Positions 44,821-57,848 of a stretch of DNA of 64,000 nt are shown here, piece after piece (position 1 is the first letter of the stretch; each line of letters begins with the position of its first letter). The translations under genes were made by a program, and so were the position numbers. Location: NCBI RefSeq assembly GCF_000835495.1, contig NW_015622541.1, positions 6,882,001 to 6,946,000 of the forward strand. Reading direction: 5' to 3'. Under the pieces are notes generated by a model. That model made no database searches, was not told where the DNA came from, and worked only from the letters and a program-made list of their open reading frames with translations. This stretch comes from Cladophialophora immunda (Eukaryota > Ascomycota > Eurotiomycetes > Chaetothyriales > Herpotrichiellaceae).

Positions 44821-46146
44821 AGAATCACAAACAGTAGAGACGAAATGCAAGCAGGGCCCAAGACAAGTTCGCTGATTGGGTGACCAACGAGAAAGTAGGC
44901 AGTCTGATGATCAGGTCTCGGCATAGATGAGCATAACCGATGGGCGGAAAGGAGAACTAAACAGGAGAGATATCAAGTCCTACGGTTTACTGGCCATTTC
45001 TATCCGTATTGGCGAAACCATGCAAGTCTAAGGCTCATTCGTTGTACTAGGGCGTATGTTATCAAGACCTTTCTTCATATATAGATTTCGATAGCATTCC
45101 TGGCGCATAGACCGCAGTGTTTATTGATTCTGCAGCAGTTGGTCGAGTTCAAGGCTCACCTCTCTTATTCCAGGCGTGATTACATCTCAACGCCGGAGAG
45201 TTGCAGAATTTCCACTGTTAGGATGGTCCTGAGAACTGCAGTAAGTTCCAAGTCTGGCATACCTGTTTGGGAGAATCAAGACCTGCGTCCTCTTGGCCCA
45301 CTCTGTATGTATGTGATCTTCTCATTGCATAGCCAGGAGGATTTCGGGTCGACTTCGACTAACCTCCTGTTCGTAAAGACCATGTGCAGGATTTAAAGCC
45401 CTATGATTGAATGCTTGCACGCCTCGAGGAACTCTTCGAACCGAGCGATGTCCTCGGCCTGCACGATCGCTGCTGGAAGGGTCGTTCAGGGGCGGGCATC
45501 CGGACAACAGAGATATTTGTCGTGGCTATCGTCCGTAGCAAAGGTTTCTATGGTTGGCAAATACAAACACGAGTAATTCCTAGATTCATCGATTTTGCTG
45601 ATGGTCGGCCCCGAGAGCGGAGTCTCCCAACAAGACTCCCTCAAGACACCATTCATATTCATATGACAATTACTTCGCATTATGTACACTCAGTTTCGAC
45701 TATGACACCCGCGCATAGATCCCTTTTGGACAGTCTGACTGGTTCCTTTGGCCGGTGGGCCTGCCAGATCTAGCACAGCAAACTCCATTATGGGCCATGG
45801 CAAAATAAATCTTATCTGGAAAGTGGTCGCCGGGCAGCAGCCTGACTTGATGGTCTGAGGACTGTGCCGAATTTTAGATGCCAGCATATGTCCATATAAG
45901 CTATGCTGCTGGGAGCAACATCGAATAATACTGCAAGGCCTGCTCCAGGTCTGGAGTAGCCCGCATCTTGACCATCGAGCACGCCATTCAGGGCAGGATG
46001 GCGAATCTGGAGTCACCCTATGTGATAGGATCCTTTGTCCAACTACTCAATGCCGACAACATCAACTTCGAAAGTACTGGAAGGGATTCACATACTGACC
46101 TTTCGAACAAAATATCGCGCTTGGCTAAGATTCTTGCTCAACCGGG
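44821..46146. other. Intergenic, no gene recognised
   Basis: About 1.3 kb with short frames on both strands and no recognisable domain; it should include the monooxygenase promoter at its right end. Confidence 0.45.
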
Positions 46147-47876
46147 ATGGGTACAACTTCAATTCAGTCCGTTGCCATTATCGGCGCTGGTGCAGCAGGT
46201 AATACCACATGCTTCCTGGTCTCCTGCCACTTTATGTCCCCGCTAGAAATCTGCTCATATTGAAGAAGGAGCCGCGGCCGCCGCGGCCTTTGCAGCGGAG
46301 AAATGCTTCAGTCGCATCCGAGTGTTCGAAAGGCGAGAAGCGCCCGGGGGAACATGGTAGGAATGAAACGATCCAACCTCGTCGTCGTGAGCCTTACAGA
46401 TGACAGAATCAACTTCTAGGATATACGATCCTGACCCAGGACCCGGCCTCAATCTTTCGCCTGGTGGCATCCCGCCGCTGATCGACCCTCCCTTAGAAAT
46501 TCCCGATGCACTTCCAAGAGCGACCTCTCCCAATTCCCAAGAACGGTATGACAGAACGCCAATATATGACAGCCTGACGTAAGTGTAGTCAGCCTTCAGT
46601 TTTACCCAAGGATAATTCCAAACAGGGCCATGATAGGACCAATGTTCCAGATATTGCGATGTCATTCTCAGACAACAGGTTCCCATATGGCCCCTTTCCA
46701 CCTCACTGGGTACCAAGGCAATACATCGCGAACTATTTCTCACTTCACCGAACAGACTCATTTCTTGTTTTGAACACTACGGTGGAAGATCTGTCCAGAT
46801 TGTCAGGAAAGGAAGGGTGGAAGCTCACACTTCGGCGAAGAGATTCGGTCCGGCACGTGGATGTCTGGTGGGAAGAAGAGTTCGACGCCGTGGTCATTGC
46901 AAATGGGCACTATTCCGTACCATACGTAAGTCTGTCTCAGTCGTCACGAAGGAAGGACATTTACAACAGGTCTGTACTTTACGTTTCCTGACTTTCATCT
47001 GTTCTCAAGGTCCCACGAGTGGACGGTCTTGACAAATATATCCGGTTGTTCCCAGAAAAGGTAATGCACTCCAAATCTTACCGCAATCCACAGGCCCATC
47101 AGGGCAAAAGAGTCCTCGTCATCGGCAACTCTGCATCTGGCCATGACATCACGGCAGCGCTTGTCGAATCAGCACAGCTCCCCGTCTATCAGTCTCGAAG
47201 GTCGCCTTCTCGGTGGGACGGTGACAAGCCACCCTCAGGGATTGAATGGAAACCCATTGTGAGCGAGTATCTGCCAACAGGAGACATCGTATTCGAGGAT
47301 GGATCGGTTCTCTCCGACATTGACGCTGTCATCTACTGCACAGGTTACAAGGCCTCTTTTCCCTTTTGGAACGTCCAAGCCAATGGTGGGCCCCTCTGGG
47401 ACTATGCGGAGAATCGTCTCGTCGGTAGCTACTGGCACACATTCCTCCGAGATTTTCCAACGGTGGGCATTGTCGGGGTCCCTCGCGTTCTCACGTTCCG
47501 CTCCTTCGAGTACCAGGCCATCGCACTCGCGCGGATATTCGCGGGCAGGAGTGCCCTCCCGCTCCCGCCACGGGAGGCACAGGAGAGATGGGAGCGGGAG
47601 AGGTGGAAACTTGTCAGCCGGGAGGGACGAAAGTTTCATGATATCCCCTGGGATAACGGGGAGACCATGGACTGGCTCCGGGGCCTCTTCGACCTGGCCG
47701 GTCTACCCTTGCTCGAGGACCGTGGGAGGTGCCCACCCGTGCTTGGGGATGAGACGAGATGGGCCATCGAGCATCTGAAGAAGTATCCCGAACCTGGCAA
47801 CGAGAGCCGAGATGAGGAGGAGGGCTGGACGGTACTTGGTGGAGGCGCGGGACTTGATAGTCTGCACTTCATATGA
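46147..47876 (+). CDS. Flavin-containing monooxygenase (FMO1-like)
   Basis: FAD- and NADPH-dependent oxygenase that oxidises soft nucleophiles such as thiols or amines; fungal Fmo1/thiol-specific type. Five exons: 46147-46198, 46269-46356, 46420-46578, 46637-46925, 47010-47876; 484 residues, normal for the group. The first splice completes the FAD Rossmann motif IIGAGAAGAAAAAAFA (G-x-G-x2-G). The next gives FERREAPGGTWIYDPDP. FPYGPFPPHWVPRQYIANYF and the segment FDAVVIANGHYSVPYVPRVDG follow. NADPH site: VLVIGNSASGHDIT. AVIYCTGYKASFPF is the conserved ATG/C-T-G-Y element. The first exon ends inside the FAD motif, so the model depends on the acceptor at 46267-46268; an earlier CTAG acceptor would break phase. 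Confidence 0.9.
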
Positions 47877-48995
47877 CGATCCACACACTCGAAGGAGATG
47901 TACCCTCGCGGCCTTGTCTAGTCAGCCGGTCGACAAGGCTTTTGAATAGCGGGAAGCGTGTCGTAAATGGTTAGACTTTTTTTTTCCATCGACAACAAGC
48001 TCACCTTCTTGTGAAAATCACTGCCCGCGAGAGTCAGCAGAGATGAGTCTCTGTTTCACATCTGGTCATTTTGGCAGTATTATATGCGTCTTCTCGTGGA
48101 TGGCGGCGAAGAAGACAGCATATTCACCGCGCAAAAAGGGGGTTTGGTCTTGCTGCCGGAGCGGAAAAAATATAACCCGTAGTCGGCCACTGACTGCAAA
48201 TTCACCAACGAGAAAAAAAGGCAATGCCACTTAAGCTGGGAATTTGTCCATCTATCGTCTCACCACGAGAGAAAATTCTCACCTCAGCTTACTACAGTCA
48301 AAAGCAAAAACAAAAATGAAGAAGAAGAAATGTTCAGGTCCTACCCGGCTGGTTGAGAGTCAGTATGGCTGAAGGCATTATCGTGGAGCAGGCTGTGAGA
48401 CTCACGTTCGAACCGGGGTTGCCGGAATGTTTCAACAACGACGAATGAATATTCGACGTGAAGTCAAAATCCGGAGTGATCACCACTACACTATAGAACC
48501 CGTGTGAAATCAGGATGATTTTCTTGCGAATTTTGGGCATTCAAAAATATAAATGTCACATAATAGTGGGGCATCACGGTGCCCGGAGAAAACCGTCTGC
48601 CGAGCAAATTGCCCCAACTACGAGGGGCATGTGGGACGCTCGGGGCCCTTTTCTTAGTGTCGCTTGCCACACACCACAGTAGAGGATCATGACGCTATAA
48701 GTGTCAATCGTCCAACACATAGTTACACGTAATCCATTATAGTGAAAACGCCTCATAATAAAGCAGCACTTACCTTTTAGACTATTATCAATAGTGGCCT
48801 ACGAGAAAATCCTACTAGAATGGTGCTAACGCTGGAAAGGGCATTCAAAATATAATAGTCTAAACTTCGTGACTTCAAGCGACGAATATACTGGGGGGGG
48901 AAGGACCGCGATTCCCCGGAGGGAATGTCTGCCCACTAGAGCTGCCTCGATACAGATAAGAAAAACAAAAGACTTGGTTCTCATTAAAGGCTTTA
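47877..48995. other. A/T-rich intergenic stretch with repeat remnants
   Basis: No gene. Poly-T at about 47978-47986, purine-rich patches at 48160-48340, a direct repeat and an inverted repeat at 48535-48864. It may contain the remains of a small non-coding mobile element. Confidence 0.45.
48776..48864. repeat. 12-bp inverted repeat enclosing 65 bp
   Basis: TTTAGACTATTA at 48776-48787 is perfectly complementary to TAATAGTCTAAA at 48853-48864. The right arm sits next to one copy of a direct repeat, GGGCATTCAAAA(A)TATAA, found at 48535-48552 and 48839-48855. Confidence 0.8.
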
Positions 48996-50402
48996 TTATA
49001 CTGGTTCTTTCGGACGGGCATCGAGCTCTTTATCAACCGGTGTGTCATCTTGGACCCGCAAGTAACACCCCAGAGTCTCCAGCAGGTATCTCTCTCGGTA
49101 CCGTAACTGTACTGGACCCCTTTCCCTGACATGCATCTTCGCGATTGCCAACAACGAGGGCAAATGCTTTTGGTCCAGATCCAGAAATGTCTGCTCGCAG
49201 ATTGTCAAGTCTCCCTCTGACGCTTCCAGAAGAGCTGCAGATAGCGGCCGCTCCCGCATGGCACGGACGCAGAAGCTTTCGAAAATATCAATGGAAATCA
49301 TGAACTGGATGACCGAGACGATCGATGTAGGGTCATGAGACTCGCCACCTTTGGCAACATTTGAAGGTTCCCGTTTTCCCAGGTAGTCGCTCATAACGGC
49401 GGCGTATTCAAGCTCCGTGATTAGTGCCCGTTGGTCGATTGGGGCAATTTTGGCAGCTGTAGGTCGTTCATACCCGATTTGGTGGCGCCACATCCAGTTA
49501 CAGTAGATGTTGGAGATAATGCAGGGAACCAGAATGATATAACCCCACCACATGGTGGCGGTAATGAGACCTCCAGCTCCCGCAGCAAGACCGGTGACCG
49601 CAAGCACCACTGCGTGCGTCTGCACTTTGCTGGTGCGGCGCCGCAGCAAACTTTTGGCGAAGTCCGACTCCAATCTGGCAAGCCCCGCGGAGCGATGTCG
49701 ATATGCTCGAATTGAAACGTAGGTAGACCACCCTGCATTGATCAGGCCGTAGAGTGCACCTGCGGCGTTGCCAATGTAGCCTGATAGCAGGTTGCTGGCA
49801 GCGAACACGGAGGGGTTCGCTCCACCGATAGCCATATAGGTTCCGACACTGACCAGCAGGGCACCAAAACCCAGGAGCACATCCACGAAAAGCCGATCCA
49901 GCAGCTCAGTGCCACTTTCACGGAAGTTGACTCCTAAGATGGCGTCCACGCTCCGGAGGCAGGCCTTGTTGTCGCGGCATCGCGCTCTTTCTCGCTTCAG
50001 GTACGATCTTTCCTCCCTCAGCACCCGTATGTTGCGCCAGCTGAGCGTGACATCCCGAAAAGCAAACAGCGAGGTCACCAGGGCCAGCGTCGCGCCGAGG
50101 GCCATGAGGACGGCGACCCATTTCTTCACGGGGACTTGGTTCCAGACATTGGCGGCAAAATCGCCTGCATTTCCCAGCTCGAGAAATCCAACTCCGGCAA
50201 GCAAGCTGTTTCTCAAACGACCCGGCTGTAATGGCCTATAGTGGCCTCGTCGTTCTGACAAGGTAACCCAATCTGACGCCGGAAGGAATTTCTCTGTGCA
50301 GCTGCATGCTTGGTGCTTCCCCTCCTCTTGTGTGGTGCCCTCGGGGGTTTTGATCCGGGTTTCCTCGACTTCGAAGTTCCTTGCCGCATCCTCAGTAGCC
50401 AT
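48996..50402 (-). CDS. Uncharacterised polytopic membrane protein
   Basis: Intronless, 468 residues; the ATG at 50402 is the first Met after an upstream TTG. The N-terminal 95 residues are soluble with a CSC pair. Predicted helices: WVAVLMALGATLALVTSLFAF (about 95-115), LFVDVLLGFGALLVSVGTYMAI (about 170-190), a Gly-rich amphipathic stretch LLSGYIGNAAGALYGLINAG, and a hairpin VVLAVTGLAAGAGGLI followed by WWGYIILVPCIISNIYCNW (about 270-310). Between the first two is a charged loop with paired Cys (ARCRDNKACLRS). The C-terminal 150 residues are soluble. I know no named family; similar unnamed proteins occur in filamentous fungi. Confidence 0.8.
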   Translation of the reverse strand: MATEDAARNFEVEETRIKTPEGTTQEEGKHQACSCTEKFLPASDWVTLSERRGHYRPLQPGRLRNSLLAGVGFLELGNAGDFAANVWNQVPVKKWVAVLMALGATLALVTSLFAFRDVTLSWRNIRVLREERSYLKRERARCRDNKACLRSVDAILGVNFRESGTELLDRLFVDVLLGFGALLVSVGTYMAIGGANPSVFAASNLLSGYIGNAAGALYGLINAGWSTYVSIRAYRHRSAGLARLESDFAKSLLRRRTSKVQTHAVVLAVTGLAAGAGGLITATMWWGYIILVPCIISNIYCNWMWRHQIGYERPTAAKIAPIDQRALITELEYAAVMSDYLGKREPSNVAKGGESHDPTSIVSVIQFMISIDIFESFCVRAMRERPLSAALLEASEGDLTICEQTFLDLDQKHLPSLLAIAKMHVRERGPVQLRYRERYLLETLGCYLRVQDDTPVDKELDARPKEPV

Positions 50403-51941
50403 CAAATTGGTGAGTGCCGCCGATTACGCGTCCTCTCCGTCGACCGCCTTGAACTGAGGATTGTGAGTGCCAGGTTGATTGAATGGGCTTTGACGGGTTG
50501 ACAACTCTGGAGTTGTGCTCCTGGAGCTCAGTGCCGACATTGGAAATCTGAATGGTTTTGAGGTAATTCACACTGTCCGTGAGTTAAAAAGAGGTCATGA
50601 GCAAGGTCTAATAATAGTTTTGGCCATATACGTATTGACCCGCTCAGAGTGGCAACGTTGCACCGATCCGAGTTCGCCGCTGCCGGCGATCCACCCGCTG
50701 GTGGAGGGTGTTTTGCACATGCTTGGACTTACCTGGATAGTACCAAAGCTCAGCTGAATAGACTGGATTTGAGTTTGGTGCTGAACCATGATCTTTGTTC
50801 CAGAACCTTGGCATCTATATTTGACTCCCCTTGATCTCACAGCAGATATCACTCCTCTTGTTCGCTAGGGGCCAAGAGCTGGACGAGCCGAGGAATGACG
50901 GCGGATGCCCTTGGAGGGAGGCACGGAGATATGGAGTTATGCTGATCCGGATCCCTCCGCTGCGCCATCTTATCTGATTTAATTCAACTACTTTACCACC
51001 TCGAAGATCGTAATCTATACACTGTCCGCGGCGCGAGTAGCGCAGGTAATAAGGCCGTGGTCTGGTCTCCTGCTCTGCAGACATCTTTATTTTTTGTTCT
51101 CAGTTTCCTAGACGATATCGCTGTCTACAGAAACGAAGTGCTACCCTGTCATCACCGGTAAGTACTCACTCAATATGACAGAGAGGCGTCCTCTCCCAGA
51201 AGACAACACGCCGAGGCCTTTTCGTCCCCCATCGGGACGAGTGGACAGCGCGGTTAATATTCATCTTGATACACGATCGGTTTTATTTATTTGTTGAGAT
51301 TCTTCATGTGGATGCACCGACCCACCGAACTTGCATCAGGAACATTTGAGTCGGTGAGACTGTTTTGGATCTCGTTTCTTTTCTCGACAACTGCCAGAAC
51401 ATGTTACATCATTCCAGCACTCCCTCAGATAGGGAGACACTCGCTTTGGTGTCCGTATTGGCCCAGCAGCTTGCGTTAGGAGATGCACGAGATGAGCTCC
51501 ATTGGGATAGACTGCATATGATTGACTTTATGAGCCGTACCATATCGTGTGTTTCGCTGGATCAAAATGGACAGGCGCTCTCCCTTGCACTTGAGGTTAA
51601 CCAGCCCGTGTGAGTAAAATTACTTACACTCGGAAATGCACTTGTGTGACGTCTGGAGGTGACAATTATTACTGATGCTCAGAGGAGAAAGGTCAAGTCC
51701 ACCCACTATCCAAAAGACTGCCGAAGTTGCCCATCCGACAACCTCACTCTACCTTCCTCTTGCAGAAATCGCACAGAAATCGCAGTTGCGAGATCTCCAT
51801 TCTTACTAGATTTGTATCCTTTAAATACCATGATTTACAGACAACTTTCCTCTCGACCTTTTACAATTTCAGATTCACTACATCCCATTTCTCAATCTAC
51901 GAAGATCTTTTTTTGCCATATTCCATTTACACAGTCCGAGA
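50403..51941. other. Gene-free stretch with one coding-like fragment
   Basis: About 1.5 kb. A plus-strand frame at 51365-51613 has coding-like text (DLVSFLDNCQNMLHHSSTPS, then RETLALVSVLAQQLALG) that faintly recalls the C-terminal region of Zn2Cys6 regulators; it lacks any partner exon and is probably a remnant. The final 300 bases are C/T-rich and should hold the amine oxidase promoter and leader. Confidence 0.4.
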
Positions 51942-53493
51942 ATGAGTGATGACATGACCCATCAGAGTCGAGAAGGGTGGTCCTGGACTGGAGAGAGCGG
52001 TCTGAAAAGCGGCCTCCCCAGTGTGGCCGTTGTCAAGCCTGAAACGAATGTGCAAAACAGAGACAAGGTCTTTGACGTGGCCATCATTGGTGCTGGCTAT
52101 GCCGGACTCACCGCTGCTCGGGACCTTTCCACGTCTGGACACAGCACTCTGCTTTTGGAAGCTAGAGACCGCATTGGTGGGCGCACGTGGACGTCGATGA
52201 TTGACGGTACTCAATACGAGCTTGGTGGTCAATATGTCCACTGGGGACAGCCTCACCTATGGAGGGAGTTATCTCGTTACTCAATGCAGAAAGAGGTTGA
52301 TCCATGTGTGGATCCATCAAAGGGACTCAATTCTTTTACATTGGTCAATAAAGATGGTTCCAAGTCCATGAGCCGTGAAGAGCAAGTATGTCACAAGAGC
52401 CGGAAAGTGATGTGCGATCGCTGAGTGCTAACTTGTTCTTCGTTAGGCAGCAATTTTGGACTCAGCCATTCAGAAATTCATCAATGTCGATGGTAACTTT
52501 GGCCGAATGGTCATGCCGTTTCCGCATGATCCCACCATTGTTCCTGACGCCGTCAATTTGGATGCAATGTCCATTAAAGATCGCTTTGACCAAATCAAGG
52601 CCGACTTAGATCCACTCGAACAGACCATTCTGGAAGGATTGCTCATGACTCTGACGGGGGGGAAGCCTGAGAGCTCTGGGTTCTATGAGATCGTGCGACT
52701 CTGGGCTTTGTGCTCTTACTCGCTCGACGGTCTCATCGGGATGTGTGCGGCTTTCAAGCTTCGTCATGGGCAATCTGCCTTTGCCCGGCGATTCTTTCGA
52801 GAGGCGCTGGACACAGGAGGTTTGTCCTATGCATTCAACTGCACAGTCACCTCGGTCAAGGATGACGGAAGCAAGGTGAAGATCGGTTGTACGGAAGGCT
52901 TGCAATTTCAAGCCCGAAGACTGATATGCACCGTCCCTCTCAACGTTCTGTCCAGCATCGCTTTCAACCCACCAGTTCAGCGACTGGATAATGAGACCCT
53001 CTCTGCAATCAATGGCAATCGAAGCACTAAATTGCACATCGTGGTCTCTTCCGATAGCCTGAGCTCCTGGGATGGGCTGACCTACCCCGACAACAAGCTT
53101 ATCCATGCAGCAGGAGAGAGCACAACACCATTAGGAGACAGTCATGTCGTGTGCTTTGGAGCTGCATACAATCATCTTGATCCCGAGGACAACGTGGACG
53201 AAACTTTGGCCGCGGTGAGGATGTTCCATGAGGATATCAAGGTAAAGAGCATGGTATTTCATGATTGGTGCAAGGACGATTACTCCCGCGGTGGGTGGTG
53301 TTCTTTCAACGCCACGATGTCCACCAAATATCTCGACACGCTACAAGGAATGTCGAATGGGAGGGTCATCCTTGCCAGTTCTGACTGGGCATCTGGTTGG
53401 CGAGGGTTCATCGACGGGGCAATCGAAGAAGGGACTCGTGCTGCCTTTGTTGTGAAGAATGTGCTGGCGAATGAGACAAGAGTCAACGAGTAG
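51942..53493 (+). CDS. Flavin amine oxidase 1 (MAO-N-like)
   Basis: FAD-dependent oxidase that converts amines to imines/aldehydes with H2O2 release. Two exons, 51942-52385 and 52447-53493 (61-nt intron, phase 0), 496 residues. FAD Rossmann motif VAIIGAGYAGLTAARDL at about 46-62, then LLLEARDRIGGRTWTS (second FAD contact) and YELGGQYVHWGQPHLWREL. Substrate domain holds GQSAFARRFFREAL. C-terminal FAD motif: VILASSDWASGWRGFIDGAIEEG. The Cys that binds FAD covalently in mammalian MAO is absent, as in Aspergillus MAO-N. No peroxisomal SKL-type end (it ends VNE). Paralogue of the gene at 55176-56880, with a regulator lying between them. Confidence 0.93.
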
Positions 53494-53666
53494 CTTACGC
53501 CCGTAGTCCGTCCTCCTTGGTCTAGCCCTCACTCTACCTTCCTTTTATGGCGAACCCTGCTTCCCCGCTTCTGGAAAACAACTTTCTCTTGACGCCAAGT
53601 TGCTCACATATACATGTGAGCGCATTCGAGCAAATGGGATAATCTCGTCGATGCCTCTGTTACGCC

Positions 53667-55095
53667 ATGGGAGTCCGCAAAGGCTGCTATAACTGCAATA
53701 AGCGGCGAATAATCTGTGACGAGACAGAACCCCATTGTGCGAAGTGCACCAAAAAGGGACTCGATTGCTCTGGCATTGGTATTCGATACCGCTTCAACGA
53801 TGGTATCGCTTCCCGCGGTAAATTGAGAGGCCTATCCATCCCAGTAGGCCAGTCTTCAAGTTCGAGATCGAATGCCGCCAAGCCGCTGTCAGTTGGAGGC
53901 AATCGTTCCGCTGCCATCACGAATCTTCAGGCGAAACCTCCGGTGGCGAATACGGTAACCAGGCTATCGTTTTCTTACTCGTTAGATTCATTCGAGAGTA
54001 ACGAAGAGACGCCTGAGTATGCTTCCAACATTTATCCCTGCTTGCAGCCCATTAGTGGTCAATCGAGGTTTTTGCTGAACCATTGTATGCTTTCCGATCC
54101 CTTTGGTGCCCGAAGAAGAGTTACTCCGCTAACTGTAGAGCCCAGTCTCGGAAAATATTGCCCGAGGCATGGTGATTCTTGACGGACAGTACAACGGGTA
54201 TCGGAACGTAATCATACCACTTGCCGTCACCGAACCACTCGTGGAAAGCGCAGTTTCCTCGGTTGCTGCTTCTCATCTTTGGCGGGGGAATGAAAAACTG
54301 CGCACGGCGGCAGATCGCGATCGCGTAAGAGTGATTCAATCACTGAAGAAGGCGTCTTTGAATCCTCGGGCCGGTGCAGTATTCAGTGTCTCCAACTGGG
54401 CCATCTTGCTTGTTCTTCTTGTCGGCGAGCTGATCACTGGACGCGATGATTACATTTATCTTCTCCGACTATTACGATCTATCCAATCTTATGGTGTCTA
54501 TGATGCTAGCAGAGAAACACTTCAGTTCTTTCACACCCAGACAGATATGTGAGTTTATGTCGATTTCCGCCGCACAACACATTACTGACGTGAATTCAGA
54601 CTCATGCTTTTGGCTCAGCCATTCTTGGACTTGTCCTCCGATTTCCCTGCAATGAATTCCGAGGCGGCTCTGGAGACACAGCTCAGATCGATATGTGCAT
54701 CACTACAGCACGTGTCAGACTCACAAGATGTCTATATCACCAGTACTGTCATCGAAGCTGTCCGGCGTAGCTACCAAATCTATTTGAATCGTGCATTTCT
54801 CGGCGGCAAAAGCGATTCAATGGCTCTGGACTACCTCCAACATCTTGTCTCGCCCATATCACCAAATGTACCTGGTGGCCACGCACTGGTCTGGGTGTAC
54901 TTTATCGCTGCGGCGGAGAGCGAGCTCCCAGAGCACAGGGCCTTTTTTACAGGGAGGCTCAATGATATATATGTTGCGACAGGGTGTGAGAATATCACAG
55001 CTGGTCTTTCAATCCTTGAACAGATGTGGGACAGTCAGACAGGCTCAGGGTGGCCGTGGGCCCTGCGCACGAATCCCTCGACCTTCATCATGTAA
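53667..55095 (+). CDS. Zn2Cys6 transcription factor between the amine oxidases
   Basis: Three exons: 53667-54084, 54146-54548, 54600-55095; 438 residues. N-terminal zinc cluster with Cys spacing 2-6-6-2-6 (GCYNC, IIC, HC, AKC, LDC) at residues 7-34. The first splice (GTATGC donor, CTAAC branch, CAG at 54143-54145) restores FLLNHFSENIARGMVILDG; the nearer TAG acceptor would make a stop codon. The rest is fungal-specific TF domain 2: NVIIPLAVTEPLVESAVSSV, ASHLWRGNEKL, SNWAILLVLLVGELITG and a C-terminal segment with ILEQMWDS. It begins 173 bp after amine oxidase 1 and ends 80 bp from the convergent end of amine oxidase 2, so it is a good candidate local regulator. Confidence 0.9.
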
Positions 55096-55175
55096 CGTGG
55101 TCGACATCTCAGTAATGGTTCATGCCAATCTATTATGATTGGAATATAATATCCATAACAATCTGGCAGTTACAT

Positions 55176-56880
<1,705 letters not shown>

Positions 56881-57848
56881 CCTTGGAGGTGAGAGCGAAC
56901 CTGAGAGCAAGAAATGTCGTTACGTAGAGTCCGGACAACAGTAAGCGTTAGTTTTGTGATTGATCAAATGTGTCCTCTTTGCACGATGACATTCTTATTA
57001 TATCTTCTTCCAACGTTGACACGAAAATGCCGTGGGGTTCGAATTGGACTAGTGCAAGGGCCATAGACCTGGCAACCTACCTTGGAAAACAAGGCCCAAG
57101 ACCTATCCAAACGCCGTTATCTAAGCGGCCTGCAACAGCAGTAAGGGCAGGATGTTAGCAATACTCTCAAGCGCATCGGAGTAGTCCCAGACAGGGGCAA
57201 CCTCCCGCTCCAAAAGTCCTTGAACCAGATTTTTTGGGCGGCAGAGGGCTCGGAACTCAAACGACAACGGTATGCAAGCTTGTTCTTCGTAACTCTGAAA
57301 CTGGCAAGTCAGAGCCATTACCCAGCACCGCTCGACGCCAAACATTGACGAACAAAGATGGCGTTGACATTAAACGAGGAAAAGAACAGGCAGGAGGGAC
57401 GGTAGAACCTAGGTCAGTACGTGAGTTCTTGCTTTATCTTATCTAAACGCGCTGTGAAACTTTGGCGTCAGAATGGTTGGGACTTGTCGTCTTCCGAGGC
57501 AACTCCCTCCGCCGTCTGGCTTCATAGTCATTACACAAGAATTACCAATAGAGTGTTTCTCCCCTCTCTTCTGTCCATCAGCACTTCAACTCTTCGCTAG
57601 CAGGAAACTCTATTGGGGCAGCCAATGTTGTTGAAGATGCCTCCGAAGTCCTGTTCTCTTCCTCAATCCGCAGGCCCACGACGTCCGGTATGGTTGACAC
57701 TTCGATACCCTAAAACCCACAAGGAGAGTTAACGCGATGCTCGTCTTTTGAGACCCTCCTTAGATTCTTATTCTTATCTAATCGCGTGTCCCCGAAAGGC
57801 CCCCGAGTCGTTTGAAATTCTCTGTCTCTGTCCCTGACTCCCAAAAAT
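56881..57848. other. Divergent intergenic region, no gene recognised
   Basis: Between divergent amine oxidase 2 and TF-B; it should hold both promoters. A minus-strand frame at 57121-57345 matches nothing I know. Confidence 0.5.

Noticed and set aside
48390..48425. A GTTCGAAC sequence resembling a tRNA T-loop
   Set aside because: The flanking bases cannot form the 5-bp T stem on either strand, and no D arm, anticodon arm or acceptor stem was found.
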